Counted from the first letter of the stretch, positions 29,282 through 36,878 are shown. The stretch: 64,000 bases of DNA from Pseudomonas sp. JM0905a (GCF_014700075.1 NZ_JACXBU010000003.1:496001-560000), one strand, 5' to 3'. Notes: generated from the letters alone by a model not told the origin. A program made the numbers and translations.

Positions 29282-29552
29282 AAAAAAGGGACAGATTTAT
29301 TTTTCCCACTCTAATTTCAGACATCGCGGGATCGATACGCGTAGGGAGGTATGCCAACCTCCCGGATCATCAGTCTGCCAGATGACTCAGGGAGGGATGT
29401 CGACCTGCCCAGGATGGGACGAGTACTGCTGCCCAACTATCTTCACCATATTGTGCAACACGGCCATTACCGTCAGGTCGTCTTTGCGGAAGATGCCCAG
29501 AGCTACCTGGCCGATCTTCGAGAGTTGAAGGATGTCTTTGGCGTCAAGGTAT
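29282..29552 (+). pseudogene. RAYT transposase remnant (5' part) with left arm
   Basis: A left arm at 29282-29314 is followed by a decayed copy of the first 50 or so transposase codons: LPRMGRVLLPNYLHHIVQHG, then YLADLRELKDVFGVKVW. It breaks off before the HUH motif, shortly before the next palindromic element, so no active enzyme can be made. It diverges from the intact copy, so it is an older insertion. Confidence 0.8.
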
Positions 29553-29573
29553 GGAGCGGCGCAAGCAGGAGGG

Positions 29574-29659
29574 AAAAGGGGACAGATTTATTTTTCCTAC
29601 TCTAAACCTGACTGGTAGGGCGAGATTAGAGTACAGAAAATAAATCTGTCCCATTTTTT
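29574..29659. repeat. Palindromic MITE-like element, subfamily A
   Basis: About 86 bp, arms as in the other copies, core ACCTGACTGGTAGGGCGAGA; the plus strand ends in a T run. Confidence 0.87.
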
Positions 29660-29683
29660 GCTTATATCGGGCAGGTTGATTAA
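29660..29683 (+). pseudogene. Last codons of an orphan toxin (AYIGQVD)
   Basis: Between the palindrome and the next ATG seven codons read AYIGQVD and a TAA that overlaps the ATG (TAATG). This is too short to identify, but it matches the pattern of the neighbouring cassettes, in which only the toxin tail remains. Confidence 0.45.
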
Positions 29684-30042
29684 TGTTTGATTTTATAAGT
29701 CTATTTACTTATTTTTTGCCGCTATATGTTAAGGATGTTGAGTGGGATGGCGATTTCTTGATTATCTCAGGAGACGGGTGGAGCTTTGTCACAAGTAGTG
29801 CGTGGAGGATATCTAAAGATAAAGAGCTACTAATTGCATGCTGGGATGATGATGCAAACGAATTGATAGAGCATTTGGTGGGGCTTGAAATAATTGACCT
29901 GTCATGGATTTTTGGTGATCAGCCAATTGACCCGTCATTTATTTTTTCTGATGGTAGAAAGTTAGATGTTTTTTGCTCTTCTTCGTATGAACCTTGGGTG
30001 ATAAATTTTCCGGATGGTAGTATCTATATTGGGAATTCGTAG
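29683..30042 (+). CDS. Candidate immunity protein (119 residues, acidic)
   Basis: 119-residue acidic protein starting MFDFISLFTYFLPLYVKDVE. It contains a central WSFVTSSAWRIS segment and ends with FSDGRKLDVFCSSSYEPW and a short tail. It looks like a small beta-rich cytoplasmic protein with no signal peptide. GC is low. The start codon overlaps the stop of a toxin remnant, implying former translational coupling, and palindromic elements flank the cassette. The repeated Trp/Asp pattern (WR, then FSDG, then EPW) is reminiscent of families annotated as immunity proteins, but I cannot name one with confidence. Confidence 0.65.
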   Translation: MFDFISLFTYFLPLYVKDVEWDGDFLIISGDGWSFVTSSAWRISKDKELLIACWDDDANELIEHLVGLEIIDLSWIFGDQPIDPSFIFSDGRKLDVFCSSSYEPWVINFPDGSIYIGNS

Positions 30043-30071
30043 TCCCAGAAAGTCCACAAAAATGCGGAGGG

Positions 30072-30158
30072 AAAAGGGGGCAGATTTATTTTTCCTACTC
30101 TAAACCTGACTGGTAGGGCGAGATTGGAGTACAGAAAATAAATCTGTCCCCTTTTTTT
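30072..30158. repeat. Palindromic MITE-like element, subfamily A
   Basis: About 87 bp, core ACCTGACTGGTAGGGCGAGA, right arm ending in seven Ts. With the copy at 29574 it brackets one cassette in direct orientation. Confidence 0.87.
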
Positions 30159-30302
30159 CCTCAAAAGGATTTGCAAGAGTTGGGGCTCTCTGAATTGGCT
30201 AATCAGCTTAAGGCACAGGCCGGTCGTGATTTGAATTTTATGATCTATGGATCTGCGGAAACCGCCAAGAGTCGTGGTGCAGGTATTTCTCTATCTAAGT
30301 GA
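30159..30302 (+). pseudogene. Orphan toxin 3' end (47 codons)
   Basis: Directly after the palindrome the frame reads PQKDLQELGLSELANQLKAQ, then MIYGSAETAKSRGAGISLSK and a stop. No start is present. The sequence differs from the other toxin ends in the array, so it is a separate toxin type. The following gene overlaps its stop. Confidence 0.6.
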
Positions 30303-30625
30303 TATATGCTATGTCCAGTTATATTTTGTTTGGCGCTCGTGATGGTTCTATTTGTCAGGTTAGAGGGGTTGTTGAAGGGGTTTTTGGATTCGTTTTTGAA
30401 GAGCGGGAGAGCCTGTATCAAGGGGGGGTGTATTATGTGTATGGAGAAAGGAGCTCTGAGAATTTTGTTTTAAAGGAGAATGTTGATCCGTATGATGATG
30501 AGCCTCCAGAGGACGAATTTCCTAATCACAAGGTGCTGCTTTATATAAACTGCACCGAACGCGCGGCAGCGGTAATTAGAATGCTGTTAAGAAAGACTGG
30601 CATTGAATTGCTTAGGAATGAATGA
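30299..30625 (+). CDS. Candidate immunity protein (about 108 residues)
   Basis: Small acidic cytoplasmic protein, beta-rich at first (YILFGARDGSICQVRGVVEG, GGVYYVYGE), then an acidic loop (DPYDDEPPEDEF) and a C-terminal helix (AAAVIRMLLRKTGIELL). The GTG start overlaps the toxin-remnant stop (GTGA). An in-frame ATG four codons later, at 30311, is equally possible, as neither has a good ribosome site. The acidic character fits a partner that neutralises a basic nuclease. The function is inferred from position; family not recognised. Confidence 0.62.
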   Translation: MIYAMSSYILFGARDGSICQVRGVVEGVFGFVFEERESLYQGGVYYVYGERSSENFVLKENVDPYDDEPPEDEFPNHKVLLYINCTERAAAVIRMLLRKTGIELLRNE

Positions 30626-30642
30626 TTAAAGGAAAAGGAGGG

Positions 30643-30726
30643 AAAGGGAGACAGATTTATTTTTCCTACTCTAAATCTGACTCGCGGGGTGAGATTAGAG
30701 TAAAGAAAATAAATCTGTCCCCTTTT
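30643..30726. repeat. Palindromic MITE-like element, subfamily B
   Basis: About 84 bp with the same arms but a different core (ATCTGACTCGCGGGGTGAGA) and GAGTAAAG instead of GAGTACAG in the right arm. This core is shared only with the copy at 31214. Confidence 0.87.
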
Positions 30727-30798
30727 GGGGTCCCCCTAAGCTTAGATGGTGAAATTAATGCGTCAAAGACACAGGCTGCAGTTGGGAGGAAAATATAG
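30727..30798 (+). pseudogene. Orphan toxin 3' end (23 codons)
   Basis: Immediately after the palindrome the frame reads GVPLSLDGEINASKTQAAVG, RKI and a stop (TAG) that shares one base with the next GTG. No start. A fourth distinct toxin tail type in the array. Confidence 0.5.
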
Positions 30799-31175
30799 TG
30801 AAAAATGATATTGAACTGAATTGTGTAAGGATCGCGCTTTTGAATTTATTTGAATCTAAAGGATTTCCGATAGAGCGCATTAACGATTTTTCTAGTGATT
30901 TCTCTATTGACTGGAGTGATGAATTCTGTGGATCTCTAAGAAGGCTTAATGAACAGATCTGTATATTCAGTAAGGCGCTGGAAAAAAATGATAAGTTGGT
31001 TCAGGTTGCTGCTTTGGTTGTGGCAAGAGGTGTGGCTCTAAGGCTTCTTAATCAGTTTGAGGGGATTTTTGAGGATATTGAGAGTGTTGCTTTTTCGGAG
31101 GAGTATGGATGGCCCATAATTCCTGATGGCTATCATCTTCCTAGTGATTATTTGAGTGTGAATAATAAAGAATGA
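30798..31175 (+). CDS. Candidate immunity protein (125 residues, helical)
   Basis: 125-residue protein starting with GTG (MKNDIELNCVRIALLNLFES), mostly predicted helix (LRRLNEQICIFSKALEKN, VVARGVALRLLNQFEGIF) with a Pro/Tyr-rich tail. Acidic, with no signal peptide or membrane helix. GGGAGG lies 9 bases upstream inside the toxin remnant. It is bracketed by the two subfamily-B palindromes, so it could move or recombine as a unit. Family not recognised; immunity role inferred from context. Confidence 0.62.
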   Translation: MKNDIELNCVRIALLNLFESKGFPIERINDFSSDFSIDWSDEFCGSLRRLNEQICIFSKALEKNDKLVQVAALVVARGVALRLLNQFEGIFEDIESVAFSEEYGWPIIPDGYHLPSDYLSVNNKE

Positions 31176-31213
31176 GTGAGCGCAGAGAAAAGTAGACAGA
31201 GAGAAAAGGAGAG

Positions 31214-31298
31214 AAAAGGGGACAGATTTATTTTTCCTACTCTAAATCTGACTCGCGGGATGAGATTAGAGTAAAGAAAATAAATCTGTCCCCTTTTT
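31214..31298. repeat. Palindromic MITE-like element, subfamily B
   Basis: About 85 bp, core ATCTGACTCGCGGGATGAGA, almost identical to the copy at 30643. It abuts the truncated second transposase copy. Confidence 0.87.
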
Positions 31299-31303
31299 AT
31301 GTC

Positions 31304-31702
31304 GTGTGGGAAAGCCGCTACAAGTCGAGCATCGTGCAGTCCGATAGTTATCTGTTGGCCTGCAGTCGATATATCGAACTGAATCCTGTGCGGGCATGCA
31401 TGGTGGCGGAGGCTGGGGATTATCCCTGGTCGAGTTACTCCCTCCGTATTGATGCCGCGCCTGAGCAGAACTGGTTGGACGAAGACCCGTGTTTCAAGGC
31501 GCTCGGCGTTACGGTTGAGGAGCGACGCCACCGGTATGCCGATTTTGTAAGGCAAGCGGTTCCTTCCGAGGAACTGAGCCTTATCCGAGAGGCCATTCAA
31601 CGTGGCCAACTTACAGGGACCAGTCGTTTCGTGGATGAAGTCGAGCGTATTGCCGGAGTGCGGATTGAGCACCGGAAGCAGGGCAGGCCGAAATTAGAGT
31701 AG
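31304..31702 (+). pseudogene. 5'-truncated second copy of the RAYT transposase
   Basis: 132 codons nearly identical to the C-terminal part of the intact transposase at 27368-28060, beginning at VWESRYKSSIVQSD. Visible differences are few (for example SLIREAIQ for SVIRAAIQ). The HUH motif and catalytic Tyr are absent, so it is inactive. The copies lie in direct orientation 3641 bp apart. The high identity points to recent duplication or recombination. Confidence 0.85.
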
Positions 31703-31727
31703 GGAAAATAAATCTGTCCCCTTTTTT
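31694..31727. repeat. Right arm of the truncated transposase copy; end of the cassette array
   Basis: TTAGAGTAGGG through CTGTCCCC and six Ts, identical in layout to the right arm at 28052-28086. It marks the downstream edge of the array, after which GC returns to core levels. Confidence 0.8.
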
Positions 31728-31750
31728 CCTTTTTTGTCGCTTTTTTGCTT

Positions 31751-31788
31751 CGGAATGATGGGTATCGCTTCGCTCCTCCCATCCTACG
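31751..31788. repeat. REP-like palindrome (GATGGG...CCCATC)
   Basis: An imperfect palindrome (GGAATGATGGGTATCGCTTC onwards) of a type I recall as common between Pseudomonas genes. Present once here. Confidence 0.4.
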
Positions 31789-31894
31789 GTCATGGGTTCG
31801 CCCGGCCTCCGTCAGTCAGTCCGTGGGTCCCTTGCTGCGCCTTGCCATTAAGATGGCGGGATTGTCGACCTGAGCTGTGGCGGGAGACAACGCG

Positions 31895-32692
31895 ATGAGC
31901 TTGCCGTGTCTTATCTGGGCGGATCTTCGCATCAACAGGGCAGCATCCAGCCCGGTCGGGGCGCTGGAAGAGCAGTTTCAAGTCCGGCGCGTGGTTGAAC
32001 GGGCCGCGATACCGCTGAATATCGATCAGGCCACACCGCTGCTGTCCTGCTTCGAATACGACTATCCCGACGTCCCGTCCCTGCAGGCCTTGCGCTCCAC
32101 CAAGCAGGCCTATCCGTCCCTGCCGATCCTGATGCTCACCCTCCAGCACTCCGAGGCCCTGGCCGTGTGGGCATTTCGTACCAGGGTCTGGGACTTCCTG
32201 GTCCAGCCGGTGACCGCCGAACAGCTGAGCCAGCGGATCGCCGCACTCCTGCCCGTCCTCCCGACGCGCGGGCAGGAATGTCGGGAGATTGCGATGCCGG
32301 TGCCGTTCATTCCGCGGGAAAGCCGCATTGGCGCGCCGGGCCTGTCGATGCAGGCGGCGCAACTCGCCGCGAACTATGTGGAACACCACTACTCGGAGAC
32401 GCTGCGACTGCGGGATGTCGCCGGTTCTTGCCAGATGGACGCCTGCACATTCAGCCGGACCTTCAAGCGCGCCTTCGGCCTGACCTTCCGCGAATACCTG
32501 TGCCGATTCCGCCTCGAACGCTCGCGGGAACTGCTGGCTAACCCACGGGCGACGGTGTCGGAGGTCGCCTGCGCGGTCGGCATGTCGAATGTTTCCCACT
32601 TCACCCGGACCTTCCACCAGCGCATGGGCATCACGCCAACGGAATATCGCCGCGATGCCACGCCGCAGAACACGCACAAGTCGCTGCAATAG
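31895..32692 (+). CDS. AraC-family transcription regulator with receiver-like N-terminus
   Basis: 265-residue DNA-binding protein. The C-terminal 100 residues form an AraC double helix-turn-helix (LRLRDVAGSCQMDACTFSRT, VSEVACAVGMSNVSHFTRTF). Residues about 1-125 look like a response-regulator receiver fold (LPILMLTLQHSEALAVWAFR, WDFLVQPVTAEQLSQRI) but lack a clear acidic triad; the Asp in FEYDYPDVP may take the phosphosite place. It may therefore be a pseudo-receiver. The ATG has GGGAG eight bases upstream. Target unknown; the next gene, 248 bp downstream on the same strand, encodes a secreted protein and is a candidate. Confidence 0.8.
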   Translation: MSLPCLIWADLRINRAASSPVGALEEQFQVRRVVERAAIPLNIDQATPLLSCFEYDYPDVPSLQALRSTKQAYPSLPILMLTLQHSEALAVWAFRTRVWDFLVQPVTAEQLSQRIAALLPVLPTRGQECREIAMPVPFIPRESRIGAPGLSMQAAQLAANYVEHHYSETLRLRDVAGSCQMDACTFSRTFKRAFGLTFREYLCRFRLERSRELLANPRATVSEVACAVGMSNVSHFTRTFHQRMGITPTEYRRDATPQNTHKSLQ

Positions 32693-32940
32693 CTGCACAA
32701 CGGCCCAGCCTGCTGGCCGATAGACTGGCTATTTGGTTCACCAATCGCGAACCCGGACTTCCGCCTGTGGCGGAGAGGGCAGGAGCCAGAGTCGTGTGTA
32801 ATTCGGCCGCTCTTATGAGGGAGTCCCAAGCACAACCCAGCAAGAAGTCTTAGGCACGCATTGGGCGAGGGCCGCGGCGTTACGCGGCGAACAGTCAGGA
32901 AGAAAGACCTCGCTCCCTCTCCTTGTTCAGGAGGCAAGCC

Positions 32941-33612
32941 ATGTTCACTCATTGGTTGAAGGTCTATTCCGTTCCATTCGCGATCAGCATCGCCGGCGTG
33001 GGAATCCATGCCGGTCCGGCCAGCGCCGGGGTCTGCGAACTGGCCGACGGCAACCGGGATACCGGCTGGTCGATCACCTTCGATGACGCGCAGGTCAGCA
33101 ACTGCGTGTTCACCGGTAACCCCGGGGATGGTCGCAACAAAGGGACGCTGAGCCTGACGCTGAGAGTTGTCGACCAAACACCCATTCCCATTCAGTTCGT
33201 GGAGGAAACTGCGCCAGCCGAAGATAGCTTTGGCCTACGCATTACCTGGAACGTGACGCTGGATAACCAGTTCCAGCTGCTTCGGGGCATCAGGGGCGAG
33301 GCCTTCGATGACAGCCCCAAACTCGATGACGACGACAACGAGTTCGTCGCCGACGAGCACCCGGGCTTCGCGCACTTTCACCAGGATGGCACGTTCAACC
33401 CAGGTCCCTTCCCGGGCGCTCCGGACTGCGATTGCGAGTCCCGGCGTGATTTCAGGGTAAGGGGTGAAGAAGCTGGGTCATTCCCAGCCTCCACCACCGG
33501 CACGGTCTCCGGCATCGGCGTCCACCAGATCGAGGAGCGGGGACAGCAGAGGAATTTCACAGTCAAGGTCGAGCCCCTGCGAGCGGAGGTCGCGCCTAAC
33601 GCAAATCAGTGA
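32941..33612 (+). CDS. Secreted protein of unknown function
   Basis: 223-residue protein with AGGAGG seven bases before the ATG and an N-terminal signal peptide ending near GIHAGPASAG. The mature part begins VCELADGNRDTGWSITFDDA, is probably beta-rich, and has an acidic stretch (DDSPKLDDDDNEFVADEHPG) followed by HFHQDGTFNPGPFPG and a CDC pair. No membrane anchor or sorting signal at the C-terminus. Family not recognised. Its neighbours are an AraC regulator upstream and a lipid A/LPS-type transferase downstream, so a surface or extracellular role is possible but unproven. Confidence 0.7.
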   Translation: MFTHWLKVYSVPFAISIAGVGIHAGPASAGVCELADGNRDTGWSITFDDAQVSNCVFTGNPGDGRNKGTLSLTLRVVDQTPIPIQFVEETAPAEDSFGLRITWNVTLDNQFQLLRGIRGEAFDDSPKLDDDDNEFVADEHPGFAHFHQDGTFNPGPFPGAPDCDCESRRDFRVRGEEAGSFPASTTGTVSGIGVHQIEERGQQRNFTVKVEPLRAEVAPNANQ

Positions 33613-33790
33613 CGGGGCCTGCCAACGTCCACAGAGCCGTCGCTTGAGGCGGCTCTGTTCGGCAGGGGCGCGATTCACCCCTGAACACCTCACGTTGATC
33701 GATCAATTGACGAACTTTTCACGGCTTCGCAGTCATATTCATCGCTTTGCGGCCAGATCGACTGGTCGGGGCTGAACCAGGCGGGTGTTT

Positions 33791-35563
33791 ATGACGATCG
33801 GAGTGAAAGGCGCCGAGGATCGGCGATTCGACTGGGCCGGATTAGGCTGGCTCTTTCTCTTTTTCTGGTATTTCTCGGGTGTCACCCAGTTCCTCATCCA
33901 GGTAACCGGTACCAGCGGTTTCAGCGGATTCCGCCAGGCGTTCCTGCTGAGCGGCCTGTGGCTGATCCCGGTACTGCTCTTCCCGGCGCGCACGCGAGCC
34001 ATCGCTGCCGTCCTGGGGGCGCTGCTCTGGCTCGCCTCCTTGCCAGCCTTCGGTTACTTCCTGGTGTACGGCCAGGAGTTCTCCCAGAGCGTCATCTTCA
34101 TCATGTTCGAATCGAACGTGGCGGAAGGCTCGGAGTACCTGACCCAGTACTTCGCCTGGTGGATGGTGCCGGCTTTCCTCGGCTATGCCCTGGGCGCCGT
34201 GCTGCTGTGGACGCGCCTGCGTCCGGTCCACCTGCCGCGCGGCAAGGCGATGCTCGCGAGCCTGGCGCTGCTGGCCGCGCTGGTGGGTTATCCAGCGCTG
34301 AAGCAGGGGTTGGGCAACGAGACCTTCGAGGCGGCCCGCGACAGCTTCGAGAAACGCATGGAACCGGCCGTGCCCTGGCAGTTGCTGGTGGGCTACCGCC
34401 AGTACCGCCAGCAGTTGGCCGACATGCATGACCTGCTGAAAGGCAACGCCCGCATCGCGCCGCTGGCCAACTTCAAGGATGCCAACGCTGGCCTGCCGGC
34501 CACCCTGGTGCTGGTGATCGGCGAGTCCACCAACCGCCAGCGCATGAGCCTCTACGGCTACCCGCGCCAGACCACGCCGAACCTCGATCGCCTCCGCGAC
34601 CAGCTGGATGTCTTCGACAACGTCATCACCCCGCGCCCCTACACCATCGAGGCGCTGCAGCAGGTGCTGACCTTCGCCGACGAGCAGAACCCCAACCTCT
34701 ACCTGACCAAGCCGTCGCTGCTGAACATGATGAAGCAGGCCGGCTACAAGACCTACTGGATCACCAACCAGCAGACCCTCACCAAGCGCAACACCATGCT
34801 CACCAACTTCTCCAAGCAGGCGGATGAGCAGTTCTACCTGAACAACAACCGCAACCAGAATGCACGCCAGTACGACGACGATGTACTGCCGCCGTTCGAG
34901 AAGGTGCTGGCCGACTCGGCGCCGCGCAAGTTCATCGTGGTCCACCTGCTGGGCACTCACATGAGCTACCAGTACCGCTACCCGCAGGCGTACGAGCGCT
35001 TCACCGACCGCCAGGGCGTGCCAGCCAACGTCACCGATGACCAGTTGCCCACCTACAACAGCTACGACAACGCTGTGCTGTTCAACGACCATGTGGTGTC
35101 GAGCCTGATCGAGAAGTTCTCCGGCAGCCGCGCCAACGGCTTCCTGCTCTATCTCTCCGACCATGGCGAAGCGGTGTTCGACCCGGAGCATCCCGACGTG
35201 CTGGGACGTAACGAGGCAGCGCCGACCGCGCCCATGTACACCATCCCCTTCATGCTCTGGCGCTCGCCCCAGTGGCGTGCCGAGCATCCGCAGGATTTGG
35301 GTGCCAGCCTGGACCGGCCGTACAGCAGCTCCAGCTTCATCCACACCTGGGCGGACCTGGCCGGGCTCAGCTTCGATGACTTCGACCCCAGCCGCAGCCT
35401 GGTCAACGCCGCCTTCCAGCCGCGCCCGCTGCTGATTGGCGACCCCTACCAGCCCAAGGCACTGATCGATTTCAGCCTGATCAAGCCCAAGGCCAAGGCG
35501 CCTGACATGGAAGTGGTCAGTGGCGAACGAGAAGCTGCTGGCAGAAAGGGGCCACCGGGTTGA
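33791..35563 (+). CDS. Phosphoethanolamine transferase, sulfatase superfamily (CptA-like)
   Basis: About 590-residue inner-membrane enzyme. Five predicted membrane helices in the first about 170 residues are followed by a periplasmic alkaline-phosphatase-like domain. The nucleophile region is LVIGESTNRQRMSLYGYPR, where the Thr would carry the phosphoethanolamine; metal ligands are likely in YLSDHGEAVFD and the HLLGTHMSY segment. The GESTNRxRM form matches CptA-type enzymes that modify LPS core heptose better than EptA lipid A enzymes, from memory. A GTG two codons earlier could also be the start. The C-terminal tail after about residue 560 is variable. Such changes alter resistance to cationic peptides. 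Confidence 0.82.
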   Translation: MTIGVKGAEDRRFDWAGLGWLFLFFWYFSGVTQFLIQVTGTSGFSGFRQAFLLSGLWLIPVLLFPARTRAIAAVLGALLWLASLPAFGYFLVYGQEFSQSVIFIMFESNVAEGSEYLTQYFAWWMVPAFLGYALGAVLLWTRLRPVHLPRGKAMLASLALLAALVGYPALKQGLGNETFEAARDSFEKRMEPAVPWQLLVGYRQYRQQLADMHDLLKGNARIAPLANFKDANAGLPATLVLVIGESTNRQRMSLYGYPRQTTPNLDRLRDQLDVFDNVITPRPYTIEALQQVLTFADEQNPNLYLTKPSLLNMMKQAGYKTYWITNQQTLTKRNTMLTNFSKQADEQFYLNNNRNQNARQYDDDVLPPFEKVLADSAPRKFIVVHLLGTHMSYQYRYPQAYERFTDRQGVPANVTDDQLPTYNSYDNAVLFNDHVVSSLIEKFSGSRANGFLLYLSDHGEAVFDPEHPDVLGRNEAAPTAPMYTIPFMLWRSPQWRAEHPQDLGASLDRPYSSSSFIHTWADLAGLSFDDFDPSRSLVNAAFQPRPLLIGDPYQPKALIDFSLIKPKAKAPDMEVVSGEREAAGRKGPPG

Positions 35564-35638
35564 CCGGCGGGGCGATTTTGTCTGTAGTTCGCCTTCGCCG
35601 AATTGCGGCATCAACGCCCCCCACTGCAAGGACACACC

Positions 35639-36553
35639 ATGGCCGGAGCCAGCCTGCTGACCCTGATCGACGACATCGCGACCCTGCTCGATGACGTCTC
35701 GGTAATGACCAAAGTCGCCGCGAAGAAGACCGCCGGCGTGCTGGGCGATGACCTGGCCCTGAACGCCCAGCAGGTCAGCGGCGTACGTGCCGAGCGCGAG
35801 CTACCGGTGGTCTGGGCGGTGGCCAAGGGGTCGCTGGTGAACAAGGCGATCCTGGTACCGGCGGCCCTGCTGATCAGCGCCCTCGCGCCCTGGGCGGTGA
35901 TCCCGCTGCTGATGCTGGGCGGTGCCTTCCTCTGCTTCGAGGGCTTCGAGAAGCTGGCGCACAAGTGGCTGCACAGCCATGAAGAGGATGAGCAGGCCCA
36001 CACAGCGTTGGCCGAAGCCGTGGCCAACCCGGACGTGGACCTGGTGGCCATGGAGAAGGACAAGATCAAGGGCGCCATCCGTACGGACTTCATCCTCTCT
36101 GCCGAGATCATCGTCATCACCCTGGGCACCGTGTCCGATGCGGTGTTCGGCAAGCAGGTGGCGGTGCTCGTGGGCATCGCGCTGATCATGACCGTGGGCG
36201 TGTACGGGCTGGTGGCGGGCATCGTCAAGCTGGACGACCTCGGCTTCTACCTGGTACGCCGGGCCAGCTCGACGGCCCAGGCCATCGGCCGCGGCATCCT
36301 CGCCGCCGCGCCCTGGATGATGAAGGGCCTGTCGGTGCTGGGCACCGCCGCCATGTTCCTGGTGGGCGGCAGCATCATCCTCCACGGCATTCCCGCCGCT
36401 CACCACCTGCTGGAGCCGGTATTGGCCGCTGCTGGCGGCCTCTCCTGGCTGGTGCAGATCCTGATCGACGGCGTGGCGGGCATCGTCTCCGGCGCGCTGG
36501 CGCTGGCCGGGGTGAGCCTGGTGAAGAAAGTGCTGGGCGCCGTCAGGGGTTGA
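35639..36553 (+). CDS. DUF808/YedI-family inner-membrane protein
   Basis: 304-residue protein starting MAGASLLTLIDDIATLLDDV with AAGGA before the ATG. It has about six membrane helices (ILVPAALLISALAPWAVIPL, VAVLVGIALIMTVGVYGLVA, GLSWLVQILIDGVAGIVSGA) and a cytoplasmic loop with the conserved FEGFEKLAHKWLH. The sequence matches the DUF808 family (E. coli YedI) over its whole length. Function unknown. It follows the transferase gene by 75 bp and could be cotranscribed. Downstream is a tandem repeat block. Confidence 0.9.
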   Translation: MAGASLLTLIDDIATLLDDVSVMTKVAAKKTAGVLGDDLALNAQQVSGVRAERELPVVWAVAKGSLVNKAILVPAALLISALAPWAVIPLLMLGGAFLCFEGFEKLAHKWLHSHEEDEQAHTALAEAVANPDVDLVAMEKDKIKGAIRTDFILSAEIIVITLGTVSDAVFGKQVAVLVGIALIMTVGVYGLVAGIVKLDDLGFYLVRRASSTAQAIGRGILAAAPWMMKGLSVLGTAAMFLVGGSIILHGIPAAHHLLEPVLAAAGGLSWLVQILIDGVAGIVSGALALAGVSLVKKVLGAVRG

Positions 36554-36610
36554 TCGATTGCCCCGAAGCAGGTTCCCGGTGCGCGCGGCGCACCCTACGG
36601 GGTGGTGATT

Positions 36611-36876
36611 CGCTGCTCGGAGGTTGGTTGGGGCTGCTGCGCAGCCCTTGGCGATTGAAATCGTCCCCACAGGGAAAGCGCAGCGGCCAGATGCCGCGCG
36701 GACTGCGCCCTCTCCCTCGGGGAGAGGGTTGGGGTGAGGGCGAGTCGCTGCTCGGAGGTTGATTGGGGCTGCTGTGCAGCCCTTGGCGATTGAAATCGCC
36801 CCTACAGGGAAAGCGCGGCGGCCAGATGCCGCGCGGACTGCTCCCTCTCCCTCGGGGAGAGGGTTGGGGTGAGGGC
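36611..36876. repeat. Two tandem 131-135 bp units containing REP-like palindromes
   Basis: Two direct copies begin at CGCTGCTCGGAGGTTG (36611 and 36746). Each contains GGCTGCTG(C/T)GCAGCCC, a GGCGATTGAAATCG segment and the hairpin CCCTCTCCCTCGGGGAGAGG. This fills the 325-bp gap after the DUF808 gene. The last hairpin lies beside the stop of the minus-strand Cys-cluster gene. Differences between units are single bases, so the duplication looks fairly recent. Confidence 0.85.
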
Positions 36877-36878
36877 CG

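Noticed and set aside
29351-29605. Open frame that might be called a complete small transposase
   Set aside because: It holds only the first part of the RAYT sequence and then enters a palindrome, where it stops. The HUH motif and catalytic Tyr are missing.
26926-31298. Regularly recurring palindromes that could be taken for a CRISPR array
   Set aside because: The repeats are about 85 bp, themselves palindromic, and spaced by hundreds of bases containing genes. There are no short uniform spacers and no cas genes.
36550-36762. Small plus-strand frame after the DUF808 gene
   Set aside because: Runs through the REP tandem repeat; the sequence is repeat-encoded with no start context.
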